A stretch of DNA of 64,000 nt from positions 496,001 through 560,000 of the forward strand of contig NZ_BMFQ01000003.1 of the NCBI RefSeq assembly GCF_014638915.1. The letters run 5' to 3'. The notes beneath the pieces are model-generated. The model saw nothing but the letters and a program-made list of their open reading frames with translations, did not search any database and had not been told where the DNA came from. Below are positions 20,441 through 28,475 of this stretch, piece by piece. Origin of the DNA: Xanthomarina arctica (lineage in GTDB: Bacteria; Bacteroidota; Bacteroidia; Flavobacteriales; Flavobacteriaceae). The stretch's first letter is position 1. The number at the start of each line of letters is the position of its first letter. Both the position numbers and the translations under genes were made by a program.

Positions 20441-21589
20441 ATGCAACAAATTTTACAACAATTTCAAACTACAAGAAATCAATCAAAAGAGCTCTGCAAA
20501 CCCTTAAGAACAGAGGATTACGCACCTCAATCTACTGATTTTGCGAGTCCTCCAAAATGGCATTTAGCACATACATCCTGGTTTTTTGAGGAAATGATTT
20601 TAAAAAAATATTCTAAGAATTATCAAGTGTTCGATGACGCTTACAGTTTCCTATTTAATAGTTATTACAATAGTATAGGTGAACGGATAGAAAGAAAAAA
20701 TCGTGGTTTAATAACCAGACCATCTATTGAAACCATTTATGAGTATCGTGCATTTGTAGATGATAAAATGATTGAGCTTTTAAAGTTGAATCCTTCAAAA
20801 GACATTGAGGAGTTAACCATTTTAGGTATCAACCACGAACAACAACATCAGGAATTACTGATAACCGATTTAAAACATACTTTTTCCTACAATCCCATTT
20901 ACCCAAAGTTTACCGAGACAAATTATATAAGCTCGAAAAACAAATCCAAAGGTTGGCTGGAAATAGCTGAAGGAATCTATAATATTGGCCATGAAGGCGA
21001 TGATTTTTGCTTTGATAATGAACTTGGAAAACATCGGGTCTTTTTAGAACCCTATAAAATCTCCATAGCTTTAGTCACCAATGCCGAATTTATAGCGTTT
21101 ATAAACGACAAAGGATACGAACAAGCTAAATATTGGCTGGATGATGCTTGGCATTGGATTAACCAAAATCAGCTTAAAAGTCCCATGTATTGGAAGTTAA
21201 TAGATGGCGTTTGGCATCAATACACACTTTCTGGTTTACAACCGGTCAATCCTGACGCCATTTTAACTCATGTTTCTTATTATGAAGCATCCGCTTTTGC
21301 TTTTTGGTCCGACTCTCGTTTACCAACAGAATTTGAATGGGAAGTTGCATCCAAGCAATTGGAATGGGGAACAGTTTGGGAATGGACAAATTCAGCCTAC
21401 TTACCTTATCCAAATTTTAAAATTGCCAATGGAGCTGTGGGTGAATACAATGGAAAATTCATGATTAATCTGATGGTTTTAAGAGGCGCTTCATCAGCAA
21501 CAGCTCAAAACCATAGTCGCCAAACCTATCGCAACTTTTTTTCACCTAACACGCAGTGGCAATTTTCCGGAATCCGCCTAGCTAAATAA
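20441..21589 (+). CDS. egtB: Ergothioneine biosynthesis sulfoxide synthase EgtB
   Basis: A 382-residue non-haem iron enzyme that joins trimethylhistidine (hercynine) to a thiol (cysteine or gamma-glutamylcysteine) with O2. The N-terminal DinB-like domain supplies the iron ligands: PPKWHLAHT (His41/His44) and the HX3HXE motif HEQQHQE (132-138). The C-terminal FGE-sulfatase domain (about 160-382) ends NFFSPNTQWQFSGIRLA. Five bp separate it from egtD. The preferred sulfur donor cannot be read from the sequence. The start ATG at 20441 leaves a normal N-terminus. Confidence 0.93.
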   Translation: MQQILQQFQTTRNQSKELCKPLRTEDYAPQSTDFASPPKWHLAHTSWFFEEMILKKYSKNYQVFDDAYSFLFNSYYNSIGERIERKNRGLITRPSIETIYEYRAFVDDKMIELLKLNPSKDIEELTILGINHEQQHQELLITDLKHTFSYNPIYPKFTETNYISSKNKSKGWLEIAEGIYNIGHEGDDFCFDNELGKHRVFLEPYKISIALVTNAEFIAFINDKGYEQAKYWLDDAWHWINQNQLKSPMYWKLIDGVWHQYTLSGLQPVNPDAILTHVSYYEASAFAFWSDSRLPTEFEWEVASKQLEWGTVWEWTNSAYLPYPNFKIANGAVGEYNGKFMINLMVLRGASSATAQNHSRQTYRNFFSPNTQWQFSGIRLAK

Positions 21590-21594
21590 CATCT

Positions 21595-22542
21595 ATGAAT
21601 TCAAATTTTAAAAAAGATATAAACGATGGCTTAAGTAGCCCGATAAAAACATTATCATCTAAATATTTTTACGATACAGCTGGAGATGCTCTGTTTGTTA
21701 AAATAATGAACCTTCCAGAATACTATTTAACAAAAGCTGAGTTTGATATTTTTAAAAATCAAACTCAAAATATTATAAAATCCTTAAACATTGAACCTGA
21801 TACTTTTTTCGAATTAGTAGAATTAGGCGCTGGAGATGGAACGAAAACAAAAGAACTCTTAAAAGTTTTAATTTCCGAAAATTACAACTTCAAATATCTT
21901 CCCGTAGATATTTCAAATAATGCATTAGACAAATTAAAAGCAAACTTAAACACCGAACTCCCTACATTGAAAGTATCAAAAAAGCAAGGTGATTATTTTG
22001 ATGTTTTAGATAGTTTGAAAGCTTCAAATCATCCAAAAGTAGTTCTGTTTTTAGGTTCTAATATTGGAAATATGGAAGATGAACAAGCCAAACTATTTAT
22101 CTCTAAACTAAGTAACTCTTTAAACATAAGCGATAACGTATTATTAGGAGTTGATTTAATAAAATCTAAAGACATTGTTTTACCTGCTTACAATGACAAG
22201 TCTGGTGTTACCAAAGCATTTAATTTAAATTTATTAAACAGAATTAATAACGAATTAGATGCCGATTTTAATATTGATGCTTTCTCACATCAGCCGGAAT
22301 ACACCGAAAAAGAAGGGATTGCAAGGAGTTTTATTGTAAGTAACAAAGAACAGGAGGTTCGAATTGGAGCCTTAGACAAAGTCTTTAAATTTAAAAAGGA
22401 CGAAAAAATTCACACAGAAATATCTCGAAAATATAATGACACTATATTAAACACTATTTTAGAAAATAGTCAATTAAAAAAAGTGACAAAACTACTAGAC
22501 TCCAAGTCTTATTTTGCTGATTATATTTTAATCAAAAGCTAA
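21595..22542 (+). CDS. egtD: L-histidine N(alpha)-methyltransferase EgtD
   Basis: A 315-residue SAM-dependent methyltransferase that trimethylates histidine to hercynine, the first step of ergothioneine synthesis. Family marks are SSKYFYDTAGDALFVKIMNLPEYYLTKAE near the N-terminus, the SAM motif ELGAGDGTKTKELL (about 82-95) and FLGSNIGNM. It is 5 bp after egtB and 4 bp before the racemase-like gene, so the three are one operon. Confidence 0.94.
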   Translation: MNSNFKKDINDGLSSPIKTLSSKYFYDTAGDALFVKIMNLPEYYLTKAEFDIFKNQTQNIIKSLNIEPDTFFELVELGAGDGTKTKELLKVLISENYNFKYLPVDISNNALDKLKANLNTELPTLKVSKKQGDYFDVLDSLKASNHPKVVLFLGSNIGNMEDEQAKLFISKLSNSLNISDNVLLGVDLIKSKDIVLPAYNDKSGVTKAFNLNLLNRINNELDADFNIDAFSHQPEYTEKEGIARSFIVSNKEQEVRIGALDKVFKFKKDEKIHTEISRKYNDTILNTILENSQLKKVTKLLDSKSYFADYILIKS

Positions 22543-22546
22543 AACC

Positions 22547-23218
22547 ATGTCTAAAAACAGTGATACTTTAGGAATTTTAGGTTTAGGAAACAGGAGCACC
22601 TTATTTTATATCAATGCACTAAATACAACTTTTAATACGATAGAAAAAGAATACAGCACGTTTCCTTTTATACTTTATAACACAAATTTTAATACCATCA
22701 ATCCCTATTTACCTGATAATTTTGAAATGCTACTTCCTACACTTTCAGAATACATCAATCATTTAGAGAAACTCCCTGTAAGTCATCTTTTAATTCCGAA
22801 TATCACATTGCATGAAGCTATAGACAAACTAGAAACAACGTTACCTATACTGCATCCATTACAATTAAGTGCTACTTTTTTAAAAGAACAACATAAAAAC
22901 AAAGTAGTTGTATTCGGAACAAAATATACGATGACTTCTACTTATATCTCCAATTATTTTTCTTCGAAAGGCATATTGGTGATTTCTCCTTCAAAAGAAG
23001 ACATTGAATTTATAGATGATTTTAGAAAGAAAATCTACTCAAATTCTGAAACAGCAACAGATTTAGAAACCTACAGCAACTTAGTATCTAACTATAATAA
23101 AGAAAGTACCGTTTTAATTGCATGTACAGAACTATCCCTTGTAAAAAACGCCAAACCTGTCTTAGATATGGCAAAACTTCAAATAGACGAAGCGATAAAA
23201 CAATTTAAATACCATTAA
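22547..23218 (+). CDS. Aspartate/glutamate racemase-like protein, one catalytic Cys missing
   Basis: A 223-residue member of the Asp/Glu racemase superfamily, beginning with the typical LGILGLGNRSTLFY. These enzymes invert C-alpha with two opposed acid/base residues, usually cysteines. The second one is present (LIACTELSL), but where CNT is expected the protein reads LLIPNITLHEA, without cysteine. It may be a one-base racemase, a lyase of the same fold, or inactive. Location in the egt operon (4 bp after egtD) suggests a link to amino-acid or thiol metabolism, but no substrate is evident. Confidence 0.75.
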   Translation: MSKNSDTLGILGLGNRSTLFYINALNTTFNTIEKEYSTFPFILYNTNFNTINPYLPDNFEMLLPTLSEYINHLEKLPVSHLLIPNITLHEAIDKLETTLPILHPLQLSATFLKEQHKNKVVVFGTKYTMTSTYISNYFSSKGILVISPSKEDIEFIDDFRKKIYSNSETATDLETYSNLVSNYNKESTVLIACTELSLVKNAKPVLDMAKLQIDEAIKQFKYH

Positions 23219-23254
23219 AAATATCAGAATAAACAACATTTAAAACATCCGATT

Positions 23255-23965
23255 ATGAAAAAGCCAGATTTTACAGATTTAAAAGCTATTTATATTAACT
23301 GTACTTTAAAAGAATCTCCAAGGCAAAGTCATACAGATGGATTAATGGACGTTTCGAAAACAATTATGAAAGCTGAAGGTGTTTCCATTAAACACATTAG
23401 ACTTGTTGACCACGAAGTTGCATTTGGAGTTTATCCAGACATGACAGAACACGGTGTTCAAAAAGATGAATGGCCAGCCATCTATAAAGATATTTTTGAA
23501 GCGGACATTTTAATAGTTGGCACACCTATTTGGTTAGGCGAAAAATCGTCTGTTTGTCAAAAACTTATTGAACGTTTATATGCTATGAGTGGCATGACCA
23601 ACGATAAAGGTCAGTATATTTTTTACGGAAAAGTTGGAGGTTGCGTCATCACTGGGAATGAAGATGGTGTTAAACATTGTGCCATGGGTATTTTGTATGC
23701 TTTACAACATGTTGGGTATTCAATTCCTCCACAAGCAGATTGCGGTTGGATTGGGGAGGCTGGTCCTGGACCAAGTTATTTGGATGAAGAAAGTCATGCT
23801 AAAAACAACAGTTTCACAAATAGAAACACGACTTTTATGACTTACAATTTAATGCATTTAGCCAAGCTATTAAAAGAAAATAAAGGCTATTCCAATTATG
23901 GAAATTCGAGAGAGGATTGGGATGATGGAACCCGTTGGAATTTTGAAAACCCAGAATACAGATAG
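23255..23965 (+). CDS. Flavodoxin-family NAD(P)H-dependent oxidoreductase
   Basis: A 236-residue FMN-binding flavodoxin-like protein. The first strand and phosphate loop read AIYINCTLKESPRQSHTDGL, with the further flavin contacts VGTPIWLGEKSS and GGCVITGNEDG. Such proteins are quinone or FMN reductases of the cytoplasm. It lies 36 bp after the racemase-like gene and 30 bp before an NTF2-like gene, so it is probably the fourth gene of the egt operon. The exact substrate is not readable. Confidence 0.82.
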   Translation: MKKPDFTDLKAIYINCTLKESPRQSHTDGLMDVSKTIMKAEGVSIKHIRLVDHEVAFGVYPDMTEHGVQKDEWPAIYKDIFEADILIVGTPIWLGEKSSVCQKLIERLYAMSGMTNDKGQYIFYGKVGGCVITGNEDGVKHCAMGILYALQHVGYSIPPQADCGWIGEAGPGPSYLDEESHAKNNSFTNRNTTFMTYNLMHLAKLLKENKGYSNYGNSREDWDDGTRWNFENPEYR

Positions 23966-23995
23966 CCTATTAAATTTCATATAAAAAACTATTAG

Positions 23996-24370
23996 ATGAA
24001 AGAAACAATAAAGAAAAATGCGGTAGCTTTTTATAAAATGGCTTACGAAGGCAACCCTAGAAAGGCAATCGAATTGTATGTTGGAGAAGAATACATACAA
24101 CATAATCCTGCAGTAGAAAACGGCACCGAAGGCTTCATTGCTTATTTTGAACAAATGCAAGATGAGTATCCTAACAAGTCAATCGATTTTGTTCGAGTTA
24201 TTGCTGAAAACGATTTGGTAGCTTTACATACACATCAAATTTGGCCAGATAATGACCAATACGTTACTATGGATTTTTTTCGGTTTGATAAAAATGGAAA
24301 AATAATTGAACATTGGGATTCCATTCAACAAATCCCAAAAACTTCAGCAAATAAAAATAACATGTATTAA
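23996..24370 (+). CDS. SnoaL/NTF2-like protein
   Basis: A 124-residue cone-shaped NTF2-like protein of the SnoaL type: AFYKMAYEGNPRKAIELYVGEEYIQHNP at the start, then GTEGFIAYFEQM and DFFRFDKNGKIIEHWDSIQ at the end. The family includes small isomerases, cyclases and binding proteins. It is last in the egt gene run, 30 bp after the flavodoxin-like gene. No specific ligand can be inferred. Confidence 0.8.
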   Translation: MKETIKKNAVAFYKMAYEGNPRKAIELYVGEEYIQHNPAVENGTEGFIAYFEQMQDEYPNKSIDFVRVIAENDLVALHTHQIWPDNDQYVTMDFFRFDKNGKIIEHWDSIQQIPKTSANKNNMY

Positions 24371-24537
24371 ACCATTAATAATCTCATTTCAATCTTAAAA
24401 ACGCATCGGGTTATTCATATTTAATAAGACTAAAAAACTCTAATATTCATTCCTAATAATAAATTTATTATTATACCTTTATACTAGTATTAATTTTTAT
24501 GTAATAAAATTAATACCAAACGTTTTACTTATTAAAT

Positions 24538-25314
24538 ATGATAAAAATGATCAAAAAAATTACGCTTACATGCTTCTTACTTAGTAGTTTATTTATTACA
24601 GCTCAAGAAACAACAGATGCAACTCCTGAAACCAAAAGCTCATCTTGGAACTATTTGGTACAACCCTATTTAATGTTTCCAAATATGAAAGGAGACACAC
24701 AAATACGCGAAAATCTTCCTGCTCTTAGTGTTGACGCTAATACTAGTGATATTTTTAGCAATCTTAAAATGGGAGCCATGCTCTATTTAGAAGCAAGAAA
24801 TAAAGATTGGGCCATTACTTCAGATTTTGTTTACATGAAACTAGGTCAAGATGTCTCTCCAGATAAAGTAGTTCAAAATGCTAGTTTAGATGTTACAGAA
24901 ACAATTTGGGAATTAGCAGGTTTTAGACGTGTCATCCCTATGCTTGAAGCCGGTGTAGGACTTAGATTAGTTAGTATTGGTGCTGAAGCTAATATTAATA
25001 TGATTACTGGAACAAACCACAATCCAAATATCACGGAAACTTGGGTAGACCCAATTATTATTGTTCGTTCTAATCATATAATAAAAGATAAATTTATAGC
25101 AAACCTTAGAGCAGATATTGGTGGTTTTGGAATAGGCTCTGAACTTACTTGGCAAGTTCAAGCAGAAGCTGGTTATATGTTTTCTGACCTATTTTCTTTA
25201 TCACTTGGATATAGATATATCAGTATCGATTACGAAACTGGAAGCGGACAAGATTATTTTGCTTACGACATTGGGACCTTTGGTCCTGAATTGAGACTAG
25301 GATTTAGTTTCTAA
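24538..25314 (+). CDS. Outer-membrane beta-barrel protein
   Basis: A 258-residue protein with a signal peptide (about 1-22, cleaved near ITAQ) followed by amphipathic strands with alternating aromatic residues and terminal Phe (LRLGFSF), the pattern of a small outer-membrane barrel. Two start codons lie three codons apart (ATG at 24538 and 24547); both keep the signal peptide. No close functional family is recognised. It is separated from the egt genes by 167 bp and has its own terminator. Confidence 0.72.
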   Translation: MIKMIKKITLTCFLLSSLFITAQETTDATPETKSSSWNYLVQPYLMFPNMKGDTQIRENLPALSVDANTSDIFSNLKMGAMLYLEARNKDWAITSDFVYMKLGQDVSPDKVVQNASLDVTETIWELAGFRRVIPMLEAGVGLRLVSIGAEANINMITGTNHNPNITETWVDPIIIVRSNHIIKDKFIANLRADIGGFGIGSELTWQVQAEAGYMFSDLFSLSLGYRYISIDYETGSGQDYFAYDIGTFGPELRLGFSF

Positions 25315-25332
25315 AAAAAACTAATTACAGTA

Positions 25333-25364
25333 AAAAAACCGGACATATGTTCGGTTTTTTTTGA
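25333..25364 (+). terminator. Intrinsic terminator after the barrel gene
   Basis: AAAAACCG and CGGTTTTT pair around the palindromic core ACATATGT, followed by a T run. It lies 20 bp after the stop codon. The rest of 25365-25656 has nothing I can support as a gene; the 75-codon open frame there has no recognisable signal or homology. Confidence 0.85.
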
Positions 25365-25656
25365 TTTTAATATGATATTTTCTAACAAACCATATAATAT
25401 CAATAACCTTCCTTTCAGAAAACCAATAAAGCTAAAAACAACAATTCAATTTCGTTTAACCTACTTAATAGATGTCTTTTATAAAAAATATGACATCATT
25501 TTACAAATCACAAGCTCGCAAGACCACTCCTTTAAATCCAATAATTTTGTCATTTATTTAGTTTCATCGATTATTACCGGTGTTCTTCGATTTATTTAGA
25601 TAGTAGTTAATTAATAGGCAATATTTGCACTAGCTATTAATCTTATTCAAATATTT

Positions 25657-27558
25657 ATGAAAAAATTTACACACTCTATTTTACCGAGTATATGTATTGC
25701 TATGTTGGCATCATTTTCGGTTAACGCATCAAATGATGCTAATTTACTTGACAGTACACCTGTTAGTTATTTCCCAACAGAAGAATGTTATGCTTCTGAA
25801 GTTATTTATTTCCATCAAGGATTAATGACAAACGGCAATCCTATTGGAGCTGATCGTTCAAATCCAATGACGGCACTTTATCAGCCAGATGCATCTAATG
25901 CACCAGGTGGATTTGTCTCTTTAGGAGTTGATGGTTACATCATCCTAGGTTTTGACGGTGTTGTTTACGATGCTCCAGGTGATGATTTCATGATTTATGA
26001 AACTTCTTACGCAGGGGATGCTTGTAATGCTTGGGCAGAAAAAGCAATTATTAAATTAACTCAAGATGGAATTAACTGGATTACATATGGTGAGATTTGC
26101 ACCGATGAAGCCATTGATTTTTCTGGTTTAGGCTTAGATTATGTTACTCAAATAAAAATCATGAATGCATCGACCTCTCCTGATGGTTATGATGTGGATG
26201 GTGTTATTGCTATTAATGGGTGTCAGGAACTTCCTGTAGAATGTTACCCTTCTACAGTACAGACTGCCACTTTAGGATTAAATAAATATGGTAATCCAAT
26301 TACAAACCCAGAAAGAACCAATCCTAATAAAGCTTTAGGGCAACCTGAAGATGATGATACTGAAAACTTCGTTTCACTTGGATACAGAGGAGAAGTTGTT
26401 GTAAGTTTTGATGGTGCTGTTATGAATAGAACTGGTAATGATATAACTGTTTTCGAAACAACTTTTGGTAACCACACATTTACTAACTATCCAGAATCTG
26501 CGGATGTTTTTGTATCTAAAAATGGTGTTGATTTCTACTTCATTGGCTCAGCTTATACAAATGACGCAGCAATGTTCGATATAGATAACGCACTAAGTCC
26601 AGATCCTTTAGCATATATAACTCATGTTAAAGTTATAGATACTACTCCAATTGGATCAGTTTCTGATGATGGATTTGATCTTGATGGTATTATTGCCATA
26701 ACAGGATGTAGTGAAATTCCTTACGAATGTAATTCTGAAATAGTAAATGGTGGATTTGAAAGCGATAACAATTTCCCAGGTACCTGGTCTTATGTTCCTC
26801 AAGGAAATGTACCAGGTTGGAGCACAACATCTACATCTGGAACTATTGAAATTCAAGAAAATTTAGGTACAGGAGATGTTATTCCTTCTAATAGTGGTGA
26901 TTATCATTTTGAACTTAATGGTGATGGTCTTAACACGCTTTATCAAGAAATATGTACTACTCCGGGAACAAATCTTGCACTTACATTTGCTCATAAAAAG
27001 AGACAAGCTGGTGGTGTAGATAGAATGGAAATTTACATTGGTGGAGATCTTGCAACTATTGAGAGTAATACCGCTATTCCTTTTATTGCAAATGTAGATA
27101 TGGAATGGCATAATAATACATTCGTATTTACAGTTCCTGAAGGACAAATGTCCACTATCATATATTTCAAAGCAATAAGCGGGACAACTCATACTGTTGG
27201 TAATCTTTTGGATGATATTTCAATTGGTGAAACAATCGAATCTGCAACAGATATTGAAGCTCTTCTAGCGTTATTGAGTACACAAGAACAAGCATTTGAG
27301 TTTGCAAATATTAGCATGTACCCAGTACCGGCTAACAACAATATCACTGTTAATCTAAACAGCCAAGTTAGCGGAACCGTTTCTTATGAAATTGTATCGC
27401 TTATGGGACAGTCTTTAAACAAAAAATCTCTAGATGCTTATTCAGGGAAATCAGAAATAAAAATGGATATTTCTAATTTAGCAGACGGAACTTACTTCAT
27501 GAAAATCACTATGAATGGCAGTACAACTACGAAACAGTTTATTAAAGTTTCAAGATAA
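25657..27558 (+). CDS. Large secreted surface protein with T9SS C-terminal sorting domain
   Basis: A 633-residue cell-surface protein. A signal peptide (about 1-25, SVNA) is followed by two related ~150-residue units (about 45-190 and 200-352), each holding GNPI...NP..AL.QP, FVSLG, a DxDG strand (VDGVIAINGC / LDGIIAITGC) and a closing Cys. Then comes a carbohydrate-binding-like module of DUF642 type (about 360-530; IVNGGFESDNNFPGTWSYVP, WHNNTFVFTVP). The last ~75 residues are a type A Por secretion sorting domain (YPVPANNNITVNL; LADGTYFMKI; QFIKVSR). It is therefore exported by the type IX system; adhesion or glycan binding is inferred. Confidence 0.83.
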   Translation: MKKFTHSILPSICIAMLASFSVNASNDANLLDSTPVSYFPTEECYASEVIYFHQGLMTNGNPIGADRSNPMTALYQPDASNAPGGFVSLGVDGYIILGFDGVVYDAPGDDFMIYETSYAGDACNAWAEKAIIKLTQDGINWITYGEICTDEAIDFSGLGLDYVTQIKIMNASTSPDGYDVDGVIAINGCQELPVECYPSTVQTATLGLNKYGNPITNPERTNPNKALGQPEDDDTENFVSLGYRGEVVVSFDGAVMNRTGNDITVFETTFGNHTFTNYPESADVFVSKNGVDFYFIGSAYTNDAAMFDIDNALSPDPLAYITHVKVIDTTPIGSVSDDGFDLDGIIAITGCSEIPYECNSEIVNGGFESDNNFPGTWSYVPQGNVPGWSTTSTSGTIEIQENLGTGDVIPSNSGDYHFELNGDGLNTLYQEICTTPGTNLALTFAHKKRQAGGVDRMEIYIGGDLATIESNTAIPFIANVDMEWHNNTFVFTVPEGQMSTIIYFKAISGTTHTVGNLLDDISIGETIESATDIEALLALLSTQEQAFEFANISMYPVPANNNITVNLNSQVSGTVSYEIVSLMGQSLNKKSLDAYSGKSEIKMDISNLADGTYFMKITMNGSTTTKQFIKVSR

Positions 27559-27582
27559 GATTGCAAATATTATATAAAATTT

Positions 27583-27612
27583 AAGCCAGCTCAATTGAGC
27601 TGGCTTTTTTTG
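27583..27612 (+). terminator. Intrinsic terminator after the T9SS surface protein
   Basis: AAGCCAGCTCAA and TTGAGCTGGCTT form a perfect stem with no unpaired spacer, followed by T residues. It lies 25 bp after the stop codon. Confidence 0.9.
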
Positions 27613-27699
27613 TATGGCTAATTAAAACCATATACTGAAAAATTTTATTTGGATACCTTAAGAACTATGAAATCGGAATAAGGCTTTAAAATTAAGGAC

Positions 27700-27787
27700 C
27701 TAATCCATATAACCCATTTTCTTCATCCAGTCGTCATTAAACATTTACCAACATATCTACTTCCATGGTCATGGAATACAACGTAAG
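27700..27787 (-). pseudogene. Remnant of a cysteine synthase/CBS-like gene 3' end
   Basis: The minus strand encodes VVFHDHGSRYVGK in one frame and MFNDDWMKKMGYMD then TAG in another, nearly the same as the C-terminus of the intact gene at 28476-29456 (VVLFHDHGSRYVGK, MFNDDWMKKMGYIE). A single missing T (in the ACATTT run near 27750) causes the frameshift. Only about 85 bp are left and no upstream coding part is visible, so it is a decayed fragment, either of a duplicated gene or of an ancient paralogue. The rest of 27613-27905 shows nothing else. Confidence 0.85.
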
Positions 27788-27905
27788 AAAATAGTAATCT
27801 ATGGTTATCAGGGAAGAAAGTTATTAATTTCATATATTCACAGCTTTAAACAATTAGCCGTTATTAACTAGAATTTGGTTATAATGGTGCATAAACCTTA
27901 AATCT

Positions 27906-28307
27906 ATGAAAACATATTTAGGAATTTTATTTTTCGGTGCCATTTTATTTTCCGGATGCGATCAATCTAAATCTCAAACAACAAATAGTAATACAGATCA
28001 GACTGTTACGCAAGAAGAACCGGCAAAACAAGTAGTCAATTCTAATAACACCTCTATTACTCCTGCTCAGACTGCTCCTGGCATGAATCCCGCTCATGGA
28101 AAACCAGGTCACGATTGTGCTATTCCTGTTGGAGCGCCATTGAATACTAAAAATAGTTCATCACCTATGGTAAACCCTGGAAGTTCATCTCCTGTAATAA
28201 ACTCGGGGAATTCATCACCAGTTAAGACTGCTCCAGGTATGAATCCAGCCCATGGTCAACCAGGTCACGATTGTGCTATTGCAGTTGGTTCGCCATTAAA
28301 TAAATAA
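27906..28307 (+). CDS. Small lipoprotein with duplicated TAPGMNPAHG motif
   Basis: A 133-residue protein with a lipoprotein signal peptide (lipobox LFSGC, Cys about 18) and a low-complexity Ser/Asn/Thr-rich body. Two copies of a ~24-residue motif, TAPGMNPAHGxPGHDCAI followed by xVGxPLN, lie at about 56-80 and 107-131, separated by a Ser/Pro/Gly linker. The motif carries Met, two His and Cys at fixed spacing and could bind a metal or haem, but that is inference. Similar short motifs occur in other Bacteroidota proteins without known function. The protein should be tethered to a membrane in the periplasm. Confidence 0.75.
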   Translation: MKTYLGILFFGAILFSGCDQSKSQTTNSNTDQTVTQEEPAKQVVNSNNTSITPAQTAPGMNPAHGKPGHDCAIPVGAPLNTKNSSSPMVNPGSSSPVINSGNSSPVKTAPGMNPAHGQPGHDCAIAVGSPLNK

Positions 28308-28395
28308 TATTTTTGGCTTACTTACTATTCTAGCTTATTACTGAATACTTTAAATTATTTGAACTCATCTAAATAATCAAGTAAAACAGACACAT

Positions 28396-28427
28396 AAAAA
28401 AACCTGAGCATATGGCTCAGGTTTTTT
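28396..28427. terminator. Bidirectional terminator between convergent genes
   Basis: AAAAAACCTGAGC and GCTCAGGTTTTTT pair around a short ATATG loop, with A and T runs on both sides. It can end both the lipoprotein transcript (plus) and the cysteine synthase transcript (minus). Confidence 0.88.
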
Positions 28428-28475
28428 ATATTGTAATGAGATTCTTCAGTCGTTTTACTCCTTCTGAATGACAGG

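Noticed and set aside
23870-24160. 96-codon minus-strand frame over the NTF2-like gene
   Set aside because: It is antisense to two good genes and lacks any conserved motif.
25372-25599. 75-codon plus-strand open frame after the barrel-gene terminator
   Set aside because: It follows a strong terminator, shows no promoter, no signal peptide and a composition typical of random AT-rich DNA.
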